Shown piece after piece: positions 37,020 through 45,844 of a stretch of DNA of 64,000 nt. A program made the translations under genes and the position numbers. The notes under the pieces are model-generated. The model had not been told where the DNA came from, did no database searches, and was given only the letters and a program-made list of their open reading frames with translations. The stretch is taken from NCBI RefSeq assembly GCF_000157895.3, contig NC_022663.1:558001-622000 (forward strand), written 5' to 3'. How positions within the stretch are numbered: the stretch's first letter is position 1; each line of letters starts with the position of its first letter. This stretch comes from Mycobacterium kansasii ATCC 12478 (GTDB lineage: Bacteria > Actinomycetota > Actinomycetes > Mycobacteriales > Mycobacteriaceae).

Positions 37020-38059
37020 TGAGACGCGACCCACATACCGGTGCGCCGGACTTCTTCGGGGTCGCCCGCGATTATCTGCACTCCTACATACCCAAGACCA
37101 GAGGACTGTCACCGAAAACGGTTGAGGCATATCGGATCAGCCTGGAGTGCTTCCTGGACTACCTCGCTGAGGCTGAGCACATCGGACGTGAGCACCTCAG
37201 CTTCGATCACTTCGACCGTCCACACCTGAAGGGATGGCTGGCTTGGATGACCGATCAGCGGCACTACACGCCCAAGACCGTCACGTTGCGCCTCAGCGCC
37301 ATCAAGGCGTTCCTGGCCTACGCGGCCTACGAAGATCTCACGCTCGTCGCGCTCAGCCAGGCAGCCAAGGCCCTCAAAGCGCCGGCGGGGCCCCGCAGGC
37401 CCGTCGAGTACCTCACCGAAGCTCAAACCCGGGCGATCCTTGCCGCGTTCACCGGGCAGACAGCGAAATCTCGCAGGAACCGGATGCTGCTCATTCTGCT
37501 CTACGACACCGCGGCTCGCGTGGGCGAGATCACCGGCCTGACCCTGGGCGATCTCCGCCTGACCGAGCCCGGCCACATCCTGCTTACCGGCAAGGGCAAC
37601 AAGACCCGCGTCGTGCCCCTTACCGACAAGACCATCGGCCATCTGCACGTCTACCTCGACGAGTTCCACCCGAACATCACCAAACTGCCCGCGAGACGGC
37701 CATTGTTCTACAGTCTGCATCGCGGGCGACCTGCCGAACTGTCCGCTGACACGGTCGCCGCCGTGCTCAAGCAGGCCGCCGAATCCGCGCGTACTCAATG
37801 CCCTTCGATCCCGGCGAACATCCACTGTCACCTGCTGCGGAAGACCAAAGCGATGGATCTCTACCAGCAGGGCATCCCGCTACCGATCATCATGCACCTC
37901 CTCGGCCACGAAAACGCTTCCACCACAGCAGCTTTCTATGCCTTTGCAACCCTGGACATGATGCGTCAAGCGATCAACGCCGCCACCCCCGCGATCAACA
38001 CCGCGGCCACCGAGCCACTCACCGAAGACCAACTCCAAACCCTCTACAGTCTGCGATAA
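37019..38059 (+). CDS. ritC: RIT tyrosine recombinase C
   Basis: This 346-aa recombinase has D-T-A-A-R-V-G-E-I (Arg), T-G-K-G-N-K-T-R-V-V-P (Lys), C-H-L-L-R-K-T-K-A (where the usual His-x-x-Arg reads H-L-L-R), L-L-G-H-E-N (His) and A-F-Y-A-F-A (Tyr). It is the last of the trio and ends just 6 bp before the right inverted repeat. Compared with A and B the H-x-x-R box is followed by K-T-K rather than H-x-F/A, a typical difference between subfamilies. Confidence 0.9.
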   Translation: MRRDPHTGAPDFFGVARDYLHSYIPKTRGLSPKTVEAYRISLECFLDYLAEAEHIGREHLSFDHFDRPHLKGWLAWMTDQRHYTPKTVTLRLSAIKAFLAYAAYEDLTLVALSQAAKALKAPAGPRRPVEYLTEAQTRAILAAFTGQTAKSRRNRMLLILLYDTAARVGEITGLTLGDLRLTEPGHILLTGKGNKTRVVPLTDKTIGHLHVYLDEFHPNITKLPARRPLFYSLHRGRPAELSADTVAAVLKQAAESARTQCPSIPANIHCHLLRKTKAMDLYQQGIPLPIIMHLLGHENASTTAAFYAFATLDMMRQAINAATPAINTAATEPLTEDQLQTLYSLR

Positions 38060-38065
38060 CCGCCT

Positions 38066-38156
38066 GAAACGTTAAGCCGAGAAATCCGCCAGCACCCCCC
38101 ACGAGCGCAGGACATCTCCGCAGATCCTCGGCTTAACACAGACCTCGGCATAATCG
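38066..38156 (-). repeat. RIT right inverted repeat (91 bp, perfect)
   Basis: This is the reverse complement of 34731-34821 with no mismatch that I can find. It carries the gttaagccgag word at 38070 and its inverse near 38129. Confidence 0.95.
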
Positions 38157-38158
38157 GC

Positions 38159-38180
38159 GTTAAGCCGAATTCGGCTTAAC
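38159..38180. repeat. 22-bp perfect palindrome at the RIT right end
   Basis: The arm gttaagccgaa meets its own complement ttcggcttaac. It repeats the word found twice in each 91-bp repeat, so it is probably an additional recombinase site. It is present only at the right end. Confidence 0.9.
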
Positions 38181-38487
38181 TCCGACCGCGGATCGCAATT
38201 TCGAAGCCGACGATTCGTCCACGCGTTGGGCCGCTGCGACATGGCCGGATCCATGGGCCGAGTCGGGGCAGCCGGGCGACAACGCAGCCATGGAGAGCTT
38301 CTTCAGTCTGCTGCAAAAGAACGTCTTGAACCGCCGACGATGGGACACCCGCGAACAGCTTCGCATCGCGATCGTCACCTGGATCGAACGCACCTACCAC
38401 CGCCGCCGACGCCAAATCGCTCTCGGCCGGTTGACCCCTATCGAATACGAAGCAATCATGACCACACCGGCCAGCCAGGCCGCGTGA
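38181..38487 (+). pseudogene. IS3-family OrfB, 3' part (with frameshift)
   Basis: Reading resumes at S-D-R-G-S-Q-F-R-S-R-R-F-V-H-A-L. It then needs a one-base correction at a GGG near 38275 to continue as D-N-A-A-M-E-S-F-F-S-L-L-Q-K-N, which holds the third catalytic acid. It ends in T-P-I-E-Y-E-A-I-M. The gene is thus broken twice, by the RIT insertion and by a frameshift. Confidence 0.85.
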
Positions 38488-38579
38488 AGAAACTGTCACT
38501 TATCCGTGCAGCAGACCCGTTCGCCCCTCTTCGTGATTGTTCCCGCCGCCACGCCTTAAGGAGAAAGCGAGTGCACACA

Positions 38580-38787
38580 ATGAGATCAATCTTTATTACA
38601 GGCGCGGCCAGTGGAATTGATCTTTGTGCACGGCTAATCCACGCAAGAGGCTGGCGGGTGGGCCGGTCGACTGCAATTAGTGATGGCTTGGATTCACTCA
38701 CACGCGAGCTGGGTACCGAACGCGTGTGGACCCGAGTCCTTTCGGTGACGTGGCGAGTCCCCGTTACTGAGCCCACCCCGTTTTAGA
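38580..38787 (+). pseudogene. Short-chain dehydrogenase, truncated N-terminus
   Basis: An ATG behind aaggagaaagcg starts M-R-S-I-F-I-T-G-A-A-S-G-I, the SDR nucleotide-binding motif. The next residues (H-A-R-G-W-R-V-G and L-D-S-L-T-R-E-L-G) match the family, but the sequence decays and is cut by the IS1634 element at 38788. No continuation is found on the far side of that insertion, so a deletion accompanied or followed it. Confidence 0.7.
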
Positions 38788-38911
38788 CCGAAGTTACGGC
38801 GTGTTTGAGCGCTAATTGTGTGTCTGGTCTGCGGCTATGGTGTTGTAGCGGTCTCGAAACGTAGCCAAAAAACTATGGTGTGTCGGGTCTGGATTTCTTG
38901 CGAATAACGCT

Positions 38912-40687
38912 ATGATGCAGCATATGGTGCGGCGGTCAGGCGCGATGCATGTGGCCAGGATCAAGAGTAGTCATGTGGATAAGGCCGGTCGGCGTCGCGA
39001 CTACCAGTCGGTGTATCTGCGGCGCAGCTTCCGCGACGGCGGCACGGTTAAACACCAGCAACTGGCCAACCTGTCCGCCCTGCCCGAGGCCGCGATCAGC
39101 GCGATCGAGGCGGTGCTGTCGGGTGCGACGATGGTGGCCGCCGGCGACGCGGTGCGCATCGAATCATCGCTACCACACGGCCACGTCGCTGCGGTACACA
39201 CCATGGCGCGCACATTGGGCCTGCCGGCCCTGCTGGGCCCGCCGTGCCGGGCCCGCGATTTGGCCTATGGGCTGATCGTGTCCCGAGTGCTGAGGCCGGG
39301 TTCGAAATTGTCCACACTGACCGGGTGGGCCGATACCACCCTGGGCGCCGATTTGGGTATCACCGGCGCGAGCAGCGACGAGGTGTACGCGGCGATGGAC
39401 TGGCTGCACCAGCGCCAAGATCACATCGAAAAGCAGTTGGCGGCAAGGCATCTGGACCACGAAGTGAACCCGTCGCGGATCGCGATGTTTGACCTGTCCT
39501 CTTCGTGGGTGACCGGTCGGTGTTGTGAATTGGCCGCCCGCGGCTATTCCCGCGACGGCAAGAAGGGCTGCCCACAAATCGAATACGGGTTGCTCACCGA
39601 CCCCGCCGGGCGCCCGGTCGCGATCCGGGTGTTCGCCGGCAACACCGCCGACCCCACCGCGTTTCGCGCCGCGGTTACCACGGTCAAAGACCGCTTCGGA
39701 CTGACCAACATGGTGATGGTCGGTGACCGCGGCATGATCACCTCCGCGCGCATCACCGCCCTTAAAGACCTCGGCGGAATCGGCTGGCTGACCGCGCTGC
39801 GCGCCCCCTCCATCGCGGCCCTGGCTGCCGATGACGGACCGCTGCAGATGTCGCTGTTCGATGACCACGACTTCGCCGAGATCACCCACCCCGACTATCC
39901 CGGCGAACGGCTGATCTGCTGCCGCAACCCCCTGCTGGCCGCCGAACGCGCCCGCAAACGCGGCGAATTGCTTAACGCCACCGAACAACTCCTGGCCCCT
40001 ATCACCGCCGCCGTGGCCGCCCGGCGACTGGTCGGCGCCGATCAGATCGGCCTCAAAATCGGCAAAGTCATTGACAAATACAAAATGGCCAAACACCTGC
40101 ACGTCACCATCACCGACACCACCGTGACCATCACCCGCAGGCACACCCAGATCAGCGCCGAAGCCGCCCTCGACGGCATCTACGTGCTGCGCACCAGCGT
40201 GCCCGCCAGCGATCTGGCCAGCGCCGCCGTCATCAACGCCTACAAGAACCTCGCCAACGTCGAACGCGACTTCCGCAGCCTAAAAACCGACGACCTAGAC
40301 CTGCGCCCGATCCACCACCGCCTTGAGGACCGCGTCCGCGCCCACGTCCTGATCTGCATGCTCGCCGCCTACCTCACCTGGCACCTGCGTCACGCCCTGG
40401 CGCCGCTGACCTTCACCGACGAAAACCCCCCTACCCGCGACAACCCCGTCGCACCAGCGCAGCGATCCCCCCAAGCCGCCACCAAAGCAGCCCGCAAAAC
40501 CACCACCGACGCCCAACTGCCCACCCACAGTTACCAAGGACTGCTCACCCACCTAGCCACACTCACCCGCAACCAAGTCCGCTTCGCCGGCACCAAAACC
40601 CCCGTGCCCATGCTCACCGAGGCCACCGACACCCAAACCCGAGCCTTCCAACTCCTCAACACAACCATCCCGCTAAGCCTGCAGTAG
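38912..40687 (+). CDS. IS1634-family transposase
   Basis: This transposase of about 590 aa has catalytic blocks A-M-F-D-L-S-S-S (Asp 1), M-V-G-D-R-G-M-I-T (Asp 2) and A-N-V-E-R-D-F-R-S-L-K-T (Glu with the Y/R-x-x-x-E-x-x-x-K spacing). H-H-R-L-E-D-R-V-R-A-H follows. It performs DDE transposition. The start is uncertain: ATG at 38912 or the downstream ATG at 38945 (M-H-V-A-R-I-K), which better matches the usual N-terminus. The frame is intact. Confidence 0.93.
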   Translation: MMQHMVRRSGAMHVARIKSSHVDKAGRRRDYQSVYLRRSFRDGGTVKHQQLANLSALPEAAISAIEAVLSGATMVAAGDAVRIESSLPHGHVAAVHTMARTLGLPALLGPPCRARDLAYGLIVSRVLRPGSKLSTLTGWADTTLGADLGITGASSDEVYAAMDWLHQRQDHIEKQLAARHLDHEVNPSRIAMFDLSSSWVTGRCCELAARGYSRDGKKGCPQIEYGLLTDPAGRPVAIRVFAGNTADPTAFRAAVTTVKDRFGLTNMVMVGDRGMITSARITALKDLGGIGWLTALRAPSIAALAADDGPLQMSLFDDHDFAEITHPDYPGERLICCRNPLLAAERARKRGELLNATEQLLAPITAAVAARRLVGADQIGLKIGKVIDKYKMAKHLHVTITDTTVTITRRHTQISAEAALDGIYVLRTSVPASDLASAAVINAYKNLANVERDFRSLKTDDLDLRPIHHRLEDRVRAHVLICMLAAYLTWHLRHALAPLTFTDENPPTRDNPVAPAQRSPQAATKAARKTTTDAQLPTHSYQGLLTHLATLTRNQVRFAGTKTPVPMLTEATDTQTRAFQLLNTTIPLSLQ

Positions 40688-40713
40688 CCAAAACATCCAC
40701 ACCCGAAAACACC

Positions 40714-40738
40714 GAACCCCCAGCTCAACTGGGGGTTC
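40714..40738 (+). terminator. Intrinsic-type terminator hairpin after IS1634 transposase
   Basis: The arms gaacccccag and ctgggggttc pair perfectly over 10 bp around a ctcaa loop, 26 bp after the transposase stop. No T-run follows, as is common in mycobacteria. Confidence 0.75.
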
Positions 40739-40894
40739 GAGCGCCCTCACCGCCGTAACTTCGGTTTAGACCGTATGTGGTGACTGCTTCGCGGAGTGGA
40801 GTAGTTGCTGGCCGGGGCCTCGCTCACGCAATCTCGTGGGTTACCGAGCGCGGTTCTGTGCTCGGCCTTTCCGACAGGTGTGAAGGAGGCCCCG

Positions 40895-41974
40895 GTGTTT
40901 TGCGAGCGTACGAGTGTTGGTTTGGATGTGCACGCCCGCTCGGTTGTCGCGGCGGCGATTGATGGGCGAAGCGGGGAGGTGTTTCGGCCGCGGTTGACGC
41001 CGTCGCACGCGGAGGTCATCGAGTGGGTGGGCCAGCTGCCGGGCCCGTGCGCAGTGGTCTATGAGGCCGGTCCGACGGGTTTCGGGTTGGCGCGGGCGTT
41101 GTCGGCGGCGAGATTGCGATGCGAGGTCGCGGCGTCGTCGAAGTTGCTTCGCCCGGCGGGTGATCGGGTGAAAACCGATGCGCGCGACGCGCTGAATTTG
41201 GCGCGGTTGTTGCGGCTGGACGAGGTTGTGCCGGTGTGGATTCCGAGTGCGGCCGAGGAAGCCGCCCGGGATCTGGTCCGTGCCCGGGAAGCCGCCCGAG
41301 CGGACTTGATGCGGGTCCGACATCGGTTGTCGAAATTGTTGCTGCGTCACGGGATCGTCTACTACGACGGCAAGGCGTGGACTGAACGTCACGACCGGTG
41401 GCTGCACCACCAGCGATTTGACGCCGCCCCCACGCAGTCGGCGTTCGAGGATGCCTACGAGGCGGTGGTGCTGGCTACCGCGCGGCGTGCGCGCCTCGAT
41501 GAGAAGATCACCGCGCTGGCCGCTGACAGCAAGTTTGGCCCGATGACGCGACGGCTGGCATGTCTGCGCGGCATCTCGACGTTGACCGGGTTCGCGCTGG
41601 CGGTCGAGATCGGCGACTGGGATCGCTTCACCGGCGCGAGTATCGGCGCCTATCTCGGGCTGGTTCCCAGTGAGCATTCCTCTGGGGCCAGCCGGGTGCA
41701 AGGCGCGATCACCAAGACCTAACACCCATTGTGCGCCGGCTGCTGGTGGAAGCTGCCTGGCACCATCGCAGCGCCTACCGGCCCGCAGTGGCACTGCGGC
41801 GCCCGGGATCAGGCCCCGGCTGCGGCCCGCGCCCGGGCCCATGCCGACAACCAGCGGCTGCATGCCCGCTGGGTCGACTTGAACCTGCGCAGGAAACGAG
41901 CGGTGATCGCCAACGTCGCTGTCGCGCGCGAACTTGCCGGCTGGTGCTGGTCGCTGGCGGTGTTGCCCGACTGA
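40895..41974 (+). pseudogene. IS110-family transposase, frameshifted
   Basis: The GTG start behind aaggag gives V-G-L-D-V-H-A-R-S-V (first Asp), V-Y-E-A-G-P-T-G (Glu) and V-K-T-D-A-R-D-A (Asp pair). The C-terminal Tnp_20 domain begins L-R-G-I-S-T-L-T-G and reaches A-I-T-K-T, where the frame stops at 41722. The remainder continues in other frames (V-R-R-L-L-V-E-A-A-W-H-H-R, then H-A-R-W-V-D-L-N-L-R), so at least two frameshifts are present. It follows directly on the IS1634 target duplication, so its 5' flank was hit by that insertion. Confidence 0.88.
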
Positions 41975-42440
41975 ACCCCCCCAGCCCCCGAACTGAACCG
42001 TGGAGGGATCGGATCATCCAGGTCACAGCGCGAGGAGCAATGCGCCCCGAGGCTATGAGCAACCGGTGGCCGCCCAGGCCCCTGGCCACGCCCGTTCTTA
42101 GACCCGCGCTACGCTCCCAGCCCAACACTCGGTCCTGCGGTAACCAACCCGCGCATATCAGCCTCGACCACGCGTCGCGAAACGACACGCTGACCTCGAC
42201 TTCGATCCCCCCACGGTTCTCCCCAATTCCTGTTCCCTATAGCCGCAACACGATCACGTCGTCCTCGCCGCCGTCAAGGCCAAGCCCCCTTCGGGGTGGG
42301 GCCTTGCGGCCCCAGCCCTGACCCCGGCCCCGGGCGACGTCCACGACCACCACGCCACCCGGGAGAACAGGAAAATCCCTGCCCTGCACTCGACATCAGG
42401 ACCAATCCGCCGTGTCCCCTTAACAAACCGTCCCTACATA
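41975..42440. other. Insertion-sequence debris without a gene (466 bp)
   Basis: The word catatcagcctcga occurs at 42154 and again at 42440, the second marking the end of an IS1380-like transposase fragment, so the stretch probably holds a duplicated IS end. A hairpin tggggcc-ttgc-ggcccca lies near 42297-42314. No open frame has family signal. Confidence 0.4.
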
Positions 42441-43045
42441 TCAGCCTCGATTTTTCGTCGAGTGTGATGGTGGTCGATTCGGCGCCTTCGTGGGTGGGCG
42501 GGTTGGGGTTTGCGGGTTGGCCACGTTGGGTGGTCCCGTGTCGGCGTCTTGGACCCGCCAGTCCACCGGGTAGCCGAAGGAAAACCCCACTCCGGCAGCG
42601 CGGCACGCGCCGGCGAAATCGTGGGTGGCCCCGGCCGAATCGCAGCGCACCAGCACCTTCGGCGCGTCGCGATCACCGCCACGACCGGGATCTGGCCGCC
42701 ACGCCGATGGCAGCGACGCCAACGCCTCGTCCAGCACGGTGATGTGATCGGCGGCGGTGTTGGAACCGGCGCGACCGGTGCGCAGCAGCCCGGCCAGCGC
42801 CTTCCCACCGGCGATCTCGGGGCGATCGAGAAACGCCAGCAACGGGTGCAGGCCGAACGACTTCTTCCAGGTAGGCGTCGCCACCTCTTTGTTGTCGGAG
42901 TGATCGAGGACCAGGGTGGCATCGATGTCGATATGCAACCACTGCCCGTCACCAGGGGCGGCGCCGGCGACCCACGCCGCGGCCCTGGCCGTTGCCCGGG
43001 CGGAGTGGATTCCGGGAAGGTGCGCGGGGTCGATCCGCTGGACCC
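42441..43045 (-). pseudogene. IS1380-family transposase fragment
   Basis: A readable core of about 200 residues contains H-I-D-I-D-A-T-L-V-L-D-H-S-D-N-K-E (catalytic Asp region of IS1380), L-L-A-F-L-D-R and F-S-F-G-Y-P-V-D-W. Upstream it continues without a start as R-I-D-P-A-H-L-P-G-I-H-S-A-R before a stop near 43048. The N- and C-terminal parts are missing, so it is a relic. Confidence 0.8.
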
Positions 43046-43048
43046 ATC

Positions 43049-43168
43049 ATCAAGCCCCACGCGCCCTGGGCAAACCGACTCGTCGGCATCCTTCAAGGCT
43101 GCCCACGCCACAACACGCGCTACGACGAGCACAAAGCCTGGGCACACCGGATGACCGCAGCCGCTTGA
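43049..43168 (+). pseudogene. Short C-terminal fragment of an IS110-like transposase
   Basis: About 39 residues (H-A-P-W-A-N-R-L-V-G-I-L-Q-G-C, then Y-D-E-H-K-A-W-A-H-R) end in a normal stop and look like the tail of an IS110-family transposase. It abuts the IS1380 fragment with no IS ends between them, so the two relics were joined by deletion or insertion. Confidence 0.5.
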
Positions 43169-43232
43169 CAACTTACGGACCTGGGATGTCTAGCGAGTCC
43201 TTGATCCATCGACTCAGGAAGGGCGGCATCGC

Positions 43233-44105
43233 CTAAAGAATCGCCTTCGTGTGTTCGGTTACCGATCGGCCGAGCGCAGCAACTTCCGAATCCAACCGGG
43301 GCAATAAGTCAGTGACGACGGTTGCAACTTGGGCTTGCGCAAAAGACGAGGCCATTACTGGCTTGAGCCATTGAAAGACATTTACCCAGCGTGGGCAGTT
43401 GATGCGGCGGGCACGTTTTTCGATCCCTTCTACAAAGATTGCACCGCATTCCTGCACCGATGTGATCTTGCCAAGCTGACCTGGCAATCGTTGAACCAAT
43501 TCTCGGAAAGCCGATAGGTCAGACATGGAGTTCCGCAGCATTGGCGTATCGACCCAAGCCATATGGGCCGAGCCGACGGCGACTCCGCGGGACCCGACCT
43601 CCAGCCGCAGTGCATTTGCGAAATGCTCGACAGCTGCCTTAGCCGTGTTGTAGGGCGCCATGCCGGGAGCTGCTGCGTAGGCGGCCATCGACGACACAAT
43701 AAGCACATAACCTCGGCGCTCAAGCACCGAGGGCAATCCTGCTCGCACCGCATGGAACACCCCGACGACATTTACATCCATTATGGACTGGAATGCGTTG
43801 GGATCGACTTGCAGAACCGAGCCAAACGTAACAATCCCGGCGTTTGCTATCAAAATGTCTATCCCCCCGAAATGCTCGACCGTTCGATCCGCGGCTTCCT
43901 GCATCGCGCAGAGATCGCGCACATCAGCGCAGACGGTCAGCACCCGGTCGTCACCGAGCTCCGCAGCACGCGCCTCTAACTGGCCGCAATCAAGGTCGAT
44001 CAGCACAACCTTGCCACCCAGACCATGGAGACGCCGAGCCACTTCAGCGCCAACCCCACCCGCACCGCCGGTAATGAAAGCTACTTTGTTAGCGACAGGA
44101 CTCAT
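43233..44105 (-). CDS. Short-chain dehydrogenase/reductase
   Basis: This 290-aa SDR has T-G-G-A-G-G-V-G (cofactor), C-A-D-V-R-D, N-A-G-I-V (NAG), S-S-M-A-A-Y with the catalytic Ser, and Y-N-T-A-K (catalytic Tyr/Lys). It oxidises or reduces a hydroxyl/keto substrate. The C-terminal extension (W-V-N-V-F-Q-W-L-K-P) is typical of mycobacterial lipid-active SDRs. The ATG at 44105 is preferred to one 12 codons upstream because the fold begins at once. It is followed upstream on the same strand by SnoaL-like and MpaB-like genes, which may form one operon. Confidence 0.9.
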   Translation of the reverse strand: MSPVANKVAFITGGAGGVGAEVARRLHGLGGKVVLIDLDCGQLEARAAELGDDRVLTVCADVRDLCAMQEAADRTVEHFGGIDILIANAGIVTFGSVLQVDPNAFQSIMDVNVVGVFHAVRAGLPSVLERRGYVLIVSSMAAYAAAPGMAPYNTAKAAVEHFANALRLEVGSRGVAVGSAHMAWVDTPMLRNSMSDLSAFRELVQRLPGQLGKITSVQECGAIFVEGIEKRARRINCPRWVNVFQWLKPVMASSFAQAQVATVVTDLLPRLDSEVAALGRSVTEHTKAIL

Positions 44106-44182
44106 ATCGAGAAAAGTACCCCACTCCAGAGTCGCGCCCAATCACATAACGCTCCCCTCGCGGAACTAGAGATCTCGCGCTG

Positions 44183-44821
44183 TCAGTGCATCCGCCGCAT
44201 CGCGGGAGCAGCAAGACGTTGCATCCTCATCGCCAGCCTAAACATGGTGCTCCGGGCCGGAGGTGCCAGACCGAGCTGCTGTGCGAGGGCGAGACCATCG
44301 ATCACGCTGATCCAGTGGGACAGTAGGCCGTCGCGGAACTCGTACAGGTCGACGCCCGTAATATCCGCACGCCGTCCTGTTGGGGCCAGGGTCAACGGCG
44401 AGGGACCGTACAGGTCGCCGGTAAACGTGCCGGTCACTCGATACGGAACGGCAACACCGGTGCCGAGAAGTGCCAAATACGGGCTGCCCGAGATCTCGAA
44501 AAAAGCATCGGGGAAGGCCCGCCAAAACATTTGCAGAAAGGCCCCAAAGTCCGGTTTACCGATAATGTGTTGACCAAACATCGACGGGTCCTCGTAGACG
44601 ATATCGTCGGTGACCACCGCGGTCACTGCATCGACGTCGTGGCTATTCCAGGCCTTGAGCCACTTCTCTGCCCAATTCCGTAGCATGTCTCCTAGAGTGG
44701 GTCCCGTGCGCTCCGGGAGTTCTGCCACAAGCTGGGGCATAGCCTGGACCAACTGCTCTGTGGTCATGCCGTTGGTGACGATTGCCGTAGACGATGAATT
44801 CTTGTCGGTGCCGTGGCTCAT
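44183..44821 (-). CDS. SnoaL-like/NTF2-fold protein
   Basis: This 212-aa protein has a SnoaL/NTF2-like core: W-A-E-K-W-L-K-A-W-N-S-H-D-V-D-A, T-D-D-I-V-Y-E-D-P, then beta strands with F-F-E-I-S-G-S-P-Y and Y-E-F-R-D-G-L-L-S-H-W. Such proteins are small cyclases, isomerases or hydrolases, often acting on polyketides or steroids. No catalytic assignment is possible here. The ATG at 44821 follows aggagga. It lies between the SDR and the MpaB-like gene, all in the same direction. Confidence 0.82.
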   Translation of the reverse strand: MSHGTDKNSSSTAIVTNGMTTEQLVQAMPQLVAELPERTGPTLGDMLRNWAEKWLKAWNSHDVDAVTAVVTDDIVYEDPSMFGQHIIGKPDFGAFLQMFWRAFPDAFFEISGSPYLALLGTGVAVPYRVTGTFTGDLYGPSPLTLAPTGRRADITGVDLYEFRDGLLSHWISVIDGLALAQQLGLAPPARSTMFRLAMRMQRLAAPAMRRMH

Positions 44822-44953
44822 CGGATTTCCTCCTAGTCAGGATGACCGGCTAGAGTGTGAAATACACAAGGCAGCTCGGGCGCAAATCGCATGGCGTCGA
44901 ACCAGCATGCGGGGTGACGCAGACCGCTCGGCAAACCAGACTCTAACAGCTTC

Positions 44954-45844
44954 TCAGAAGGGGCGCATCTCAAGGAGCTTGTGTAGCCGCATTCGATTCC
45001 GTTCGAGCTGACGGGCTTCGTACGCGATCGGAAAATATCGCAACCTTTCTGGGAGTAGCGATACGCCATAGGCGATGGTTTGACCGAGCAGTCGAAGCTT
45101 GAATTCGTCGGTGCGAGACCAACGAAGTCCCAACTTTCGACGAGCACTGGCGGGGGTAGTGCCGATCAGAATAAAGTGCTGCACCCTGGCGGTAGGAGCG
45201 ACCGCGAGCCGCCACAGCGGTTCGAACAATCTGGGAATCTGTTGGGGCAATGGCGGATTGCGGAAGACTTCCAGAACCTCCCGAGCAACCTTCGACTCGT
45301 GCAAGCGATCGTTAATGACAGTCTCCACGTGCTCAACAAGTTCAGCGTACGTGTCCGGAATCTCCTTTTCCACTACTCCGAAATTGCGCCAAACTTGCTT
45401 GAACTCCTGATATAGCGCCTCTTTATCTGCAGGCGTTAGCGGATACCGTAAGAAGTAGGTGGACGCCTCAAGCGTGCAATAAGCGTTGGTTTGCATTACA
45501 AAGGCCCAGGGACCTGTCGCGAGTGCAGTATGCCTGACCCCGTTTTCATCAACACTCTGCAGCTTGGCGTGCAGGGCACGCAACCGATCCGCCTCGGCTA
45601 GCGCTTCGTCACCACCGTAGATCCACGTCATAACCGACGCGACACTACGAATTGTGCGGCCGAGTGGATCCGTTCGGAACGTAGAATGTTCGTCGACGAC
45701 AGCCGCGATGGATGGCTCCATCGCTTGCAGGAGGAATGACGATCCTGCTGCTAGAGAGAACGTTATGAGCCCCATCTCGTCCCACAGTCGGGTGTTTGGC
45801 TCAATCGGCCGCCGCTCTACCCGTTTAGCTGCTGGCCTCGCCAT
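44954..45844 (-). CDS. MpaB-like oxygenase (DUF2236)
   Basis: This 296-aa protein resembles the ER-bound oxygenase MpaB/latex-clearing-protein superfamily: L-A-A-G-S-S-F-L-L-Q-A-M-E-P-S-I-A near the start, R-T-I-R-S-V-A-S-V-M-T-W-I-Y-G and F-V-M-Q-T-N-A-Y. Some members cleave isoprenoid chains with haem b, but many have no tested activity. It is probably the promoter-proximal gene of the MpaB-SnoaL-SDR set. The start has a gat-tgatcg context without a clear Shine-Dalgarno sequence. Confidence 0.85.
   Translation of the reverse strand: MARPAAKRVERRPIEPNTRLWDEMGLITFSLAAGSSFLLQAMEPSIAAVVDEHSTFRTDPLGRTIRSVASVMTWIYGGDEALAEADRLRALHAKLQSVDENGVRHTALATGPWAFVMQTNAYCTLEASTYFLRYPLTPADKEALYQEFKQVWRNFGVVEKEIPDTYAELVEHVETVINDRLHESKVAREVLEVFRNPPLPQQIPRLFEPLWRLAVAPTARVQHFILIGTTPASARRKLGLRWSRTDEFKLRLLGQTIAYGVSLLPERLRYFPIAYEARQLERNRMRLHKLLEMRPF

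Larger units (their letters stand above)
34731..38180 (+). mobile_element. RIT element (recombinase in trio)
   Basis: Three co-directional, overlapping tyrosine-recombinase genes are enclosed by 91-bp perfect inverted repeats, the known layout of RIT elements. The right end carries an extra 22-bp perfect palindrome (38159-38180). Insertion split the IS3 orfB. RIT mobility is poorly characterised. Confidence 0.9.
33800..38518 (+). mobile_element. IS3-family element interrupted by a RIT element
   Basis: Perfect 25-bp terminal inverted repeats (beginning gggtctgctgcacgg) lie at 33800-33824 and 38494-38518. Each is flanked by gtt (33797-33799 and 38519-38521), a 3-bp target duplication as expected for IS3. 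Removing the inner RIT element leaves an element of about 1.27 kb with overlapping orfA and orfB. Confidence 0.92.
38788..40764 (+). mobile_element. IS1634-type (IS4 superfamily) insertion sequence
   Basis: The 14-bp terminal inverted repeats ccgaagttacggcg lie at 38788-38801 and 40751-40764. They are flanked by tttaga at 38782-38787 and 40765-40770, a 6-bp target duplication. One long transposase gene fills the 1.98-kb element, which appears intact. Confidence 0.9.

Noticed and set aside
42510..43154. A 214-aa plus-strand frame over the IS1380 fragment
   Set aside because: It is antisense to recognisable IS1380 transposase residues, so it is a shadow.
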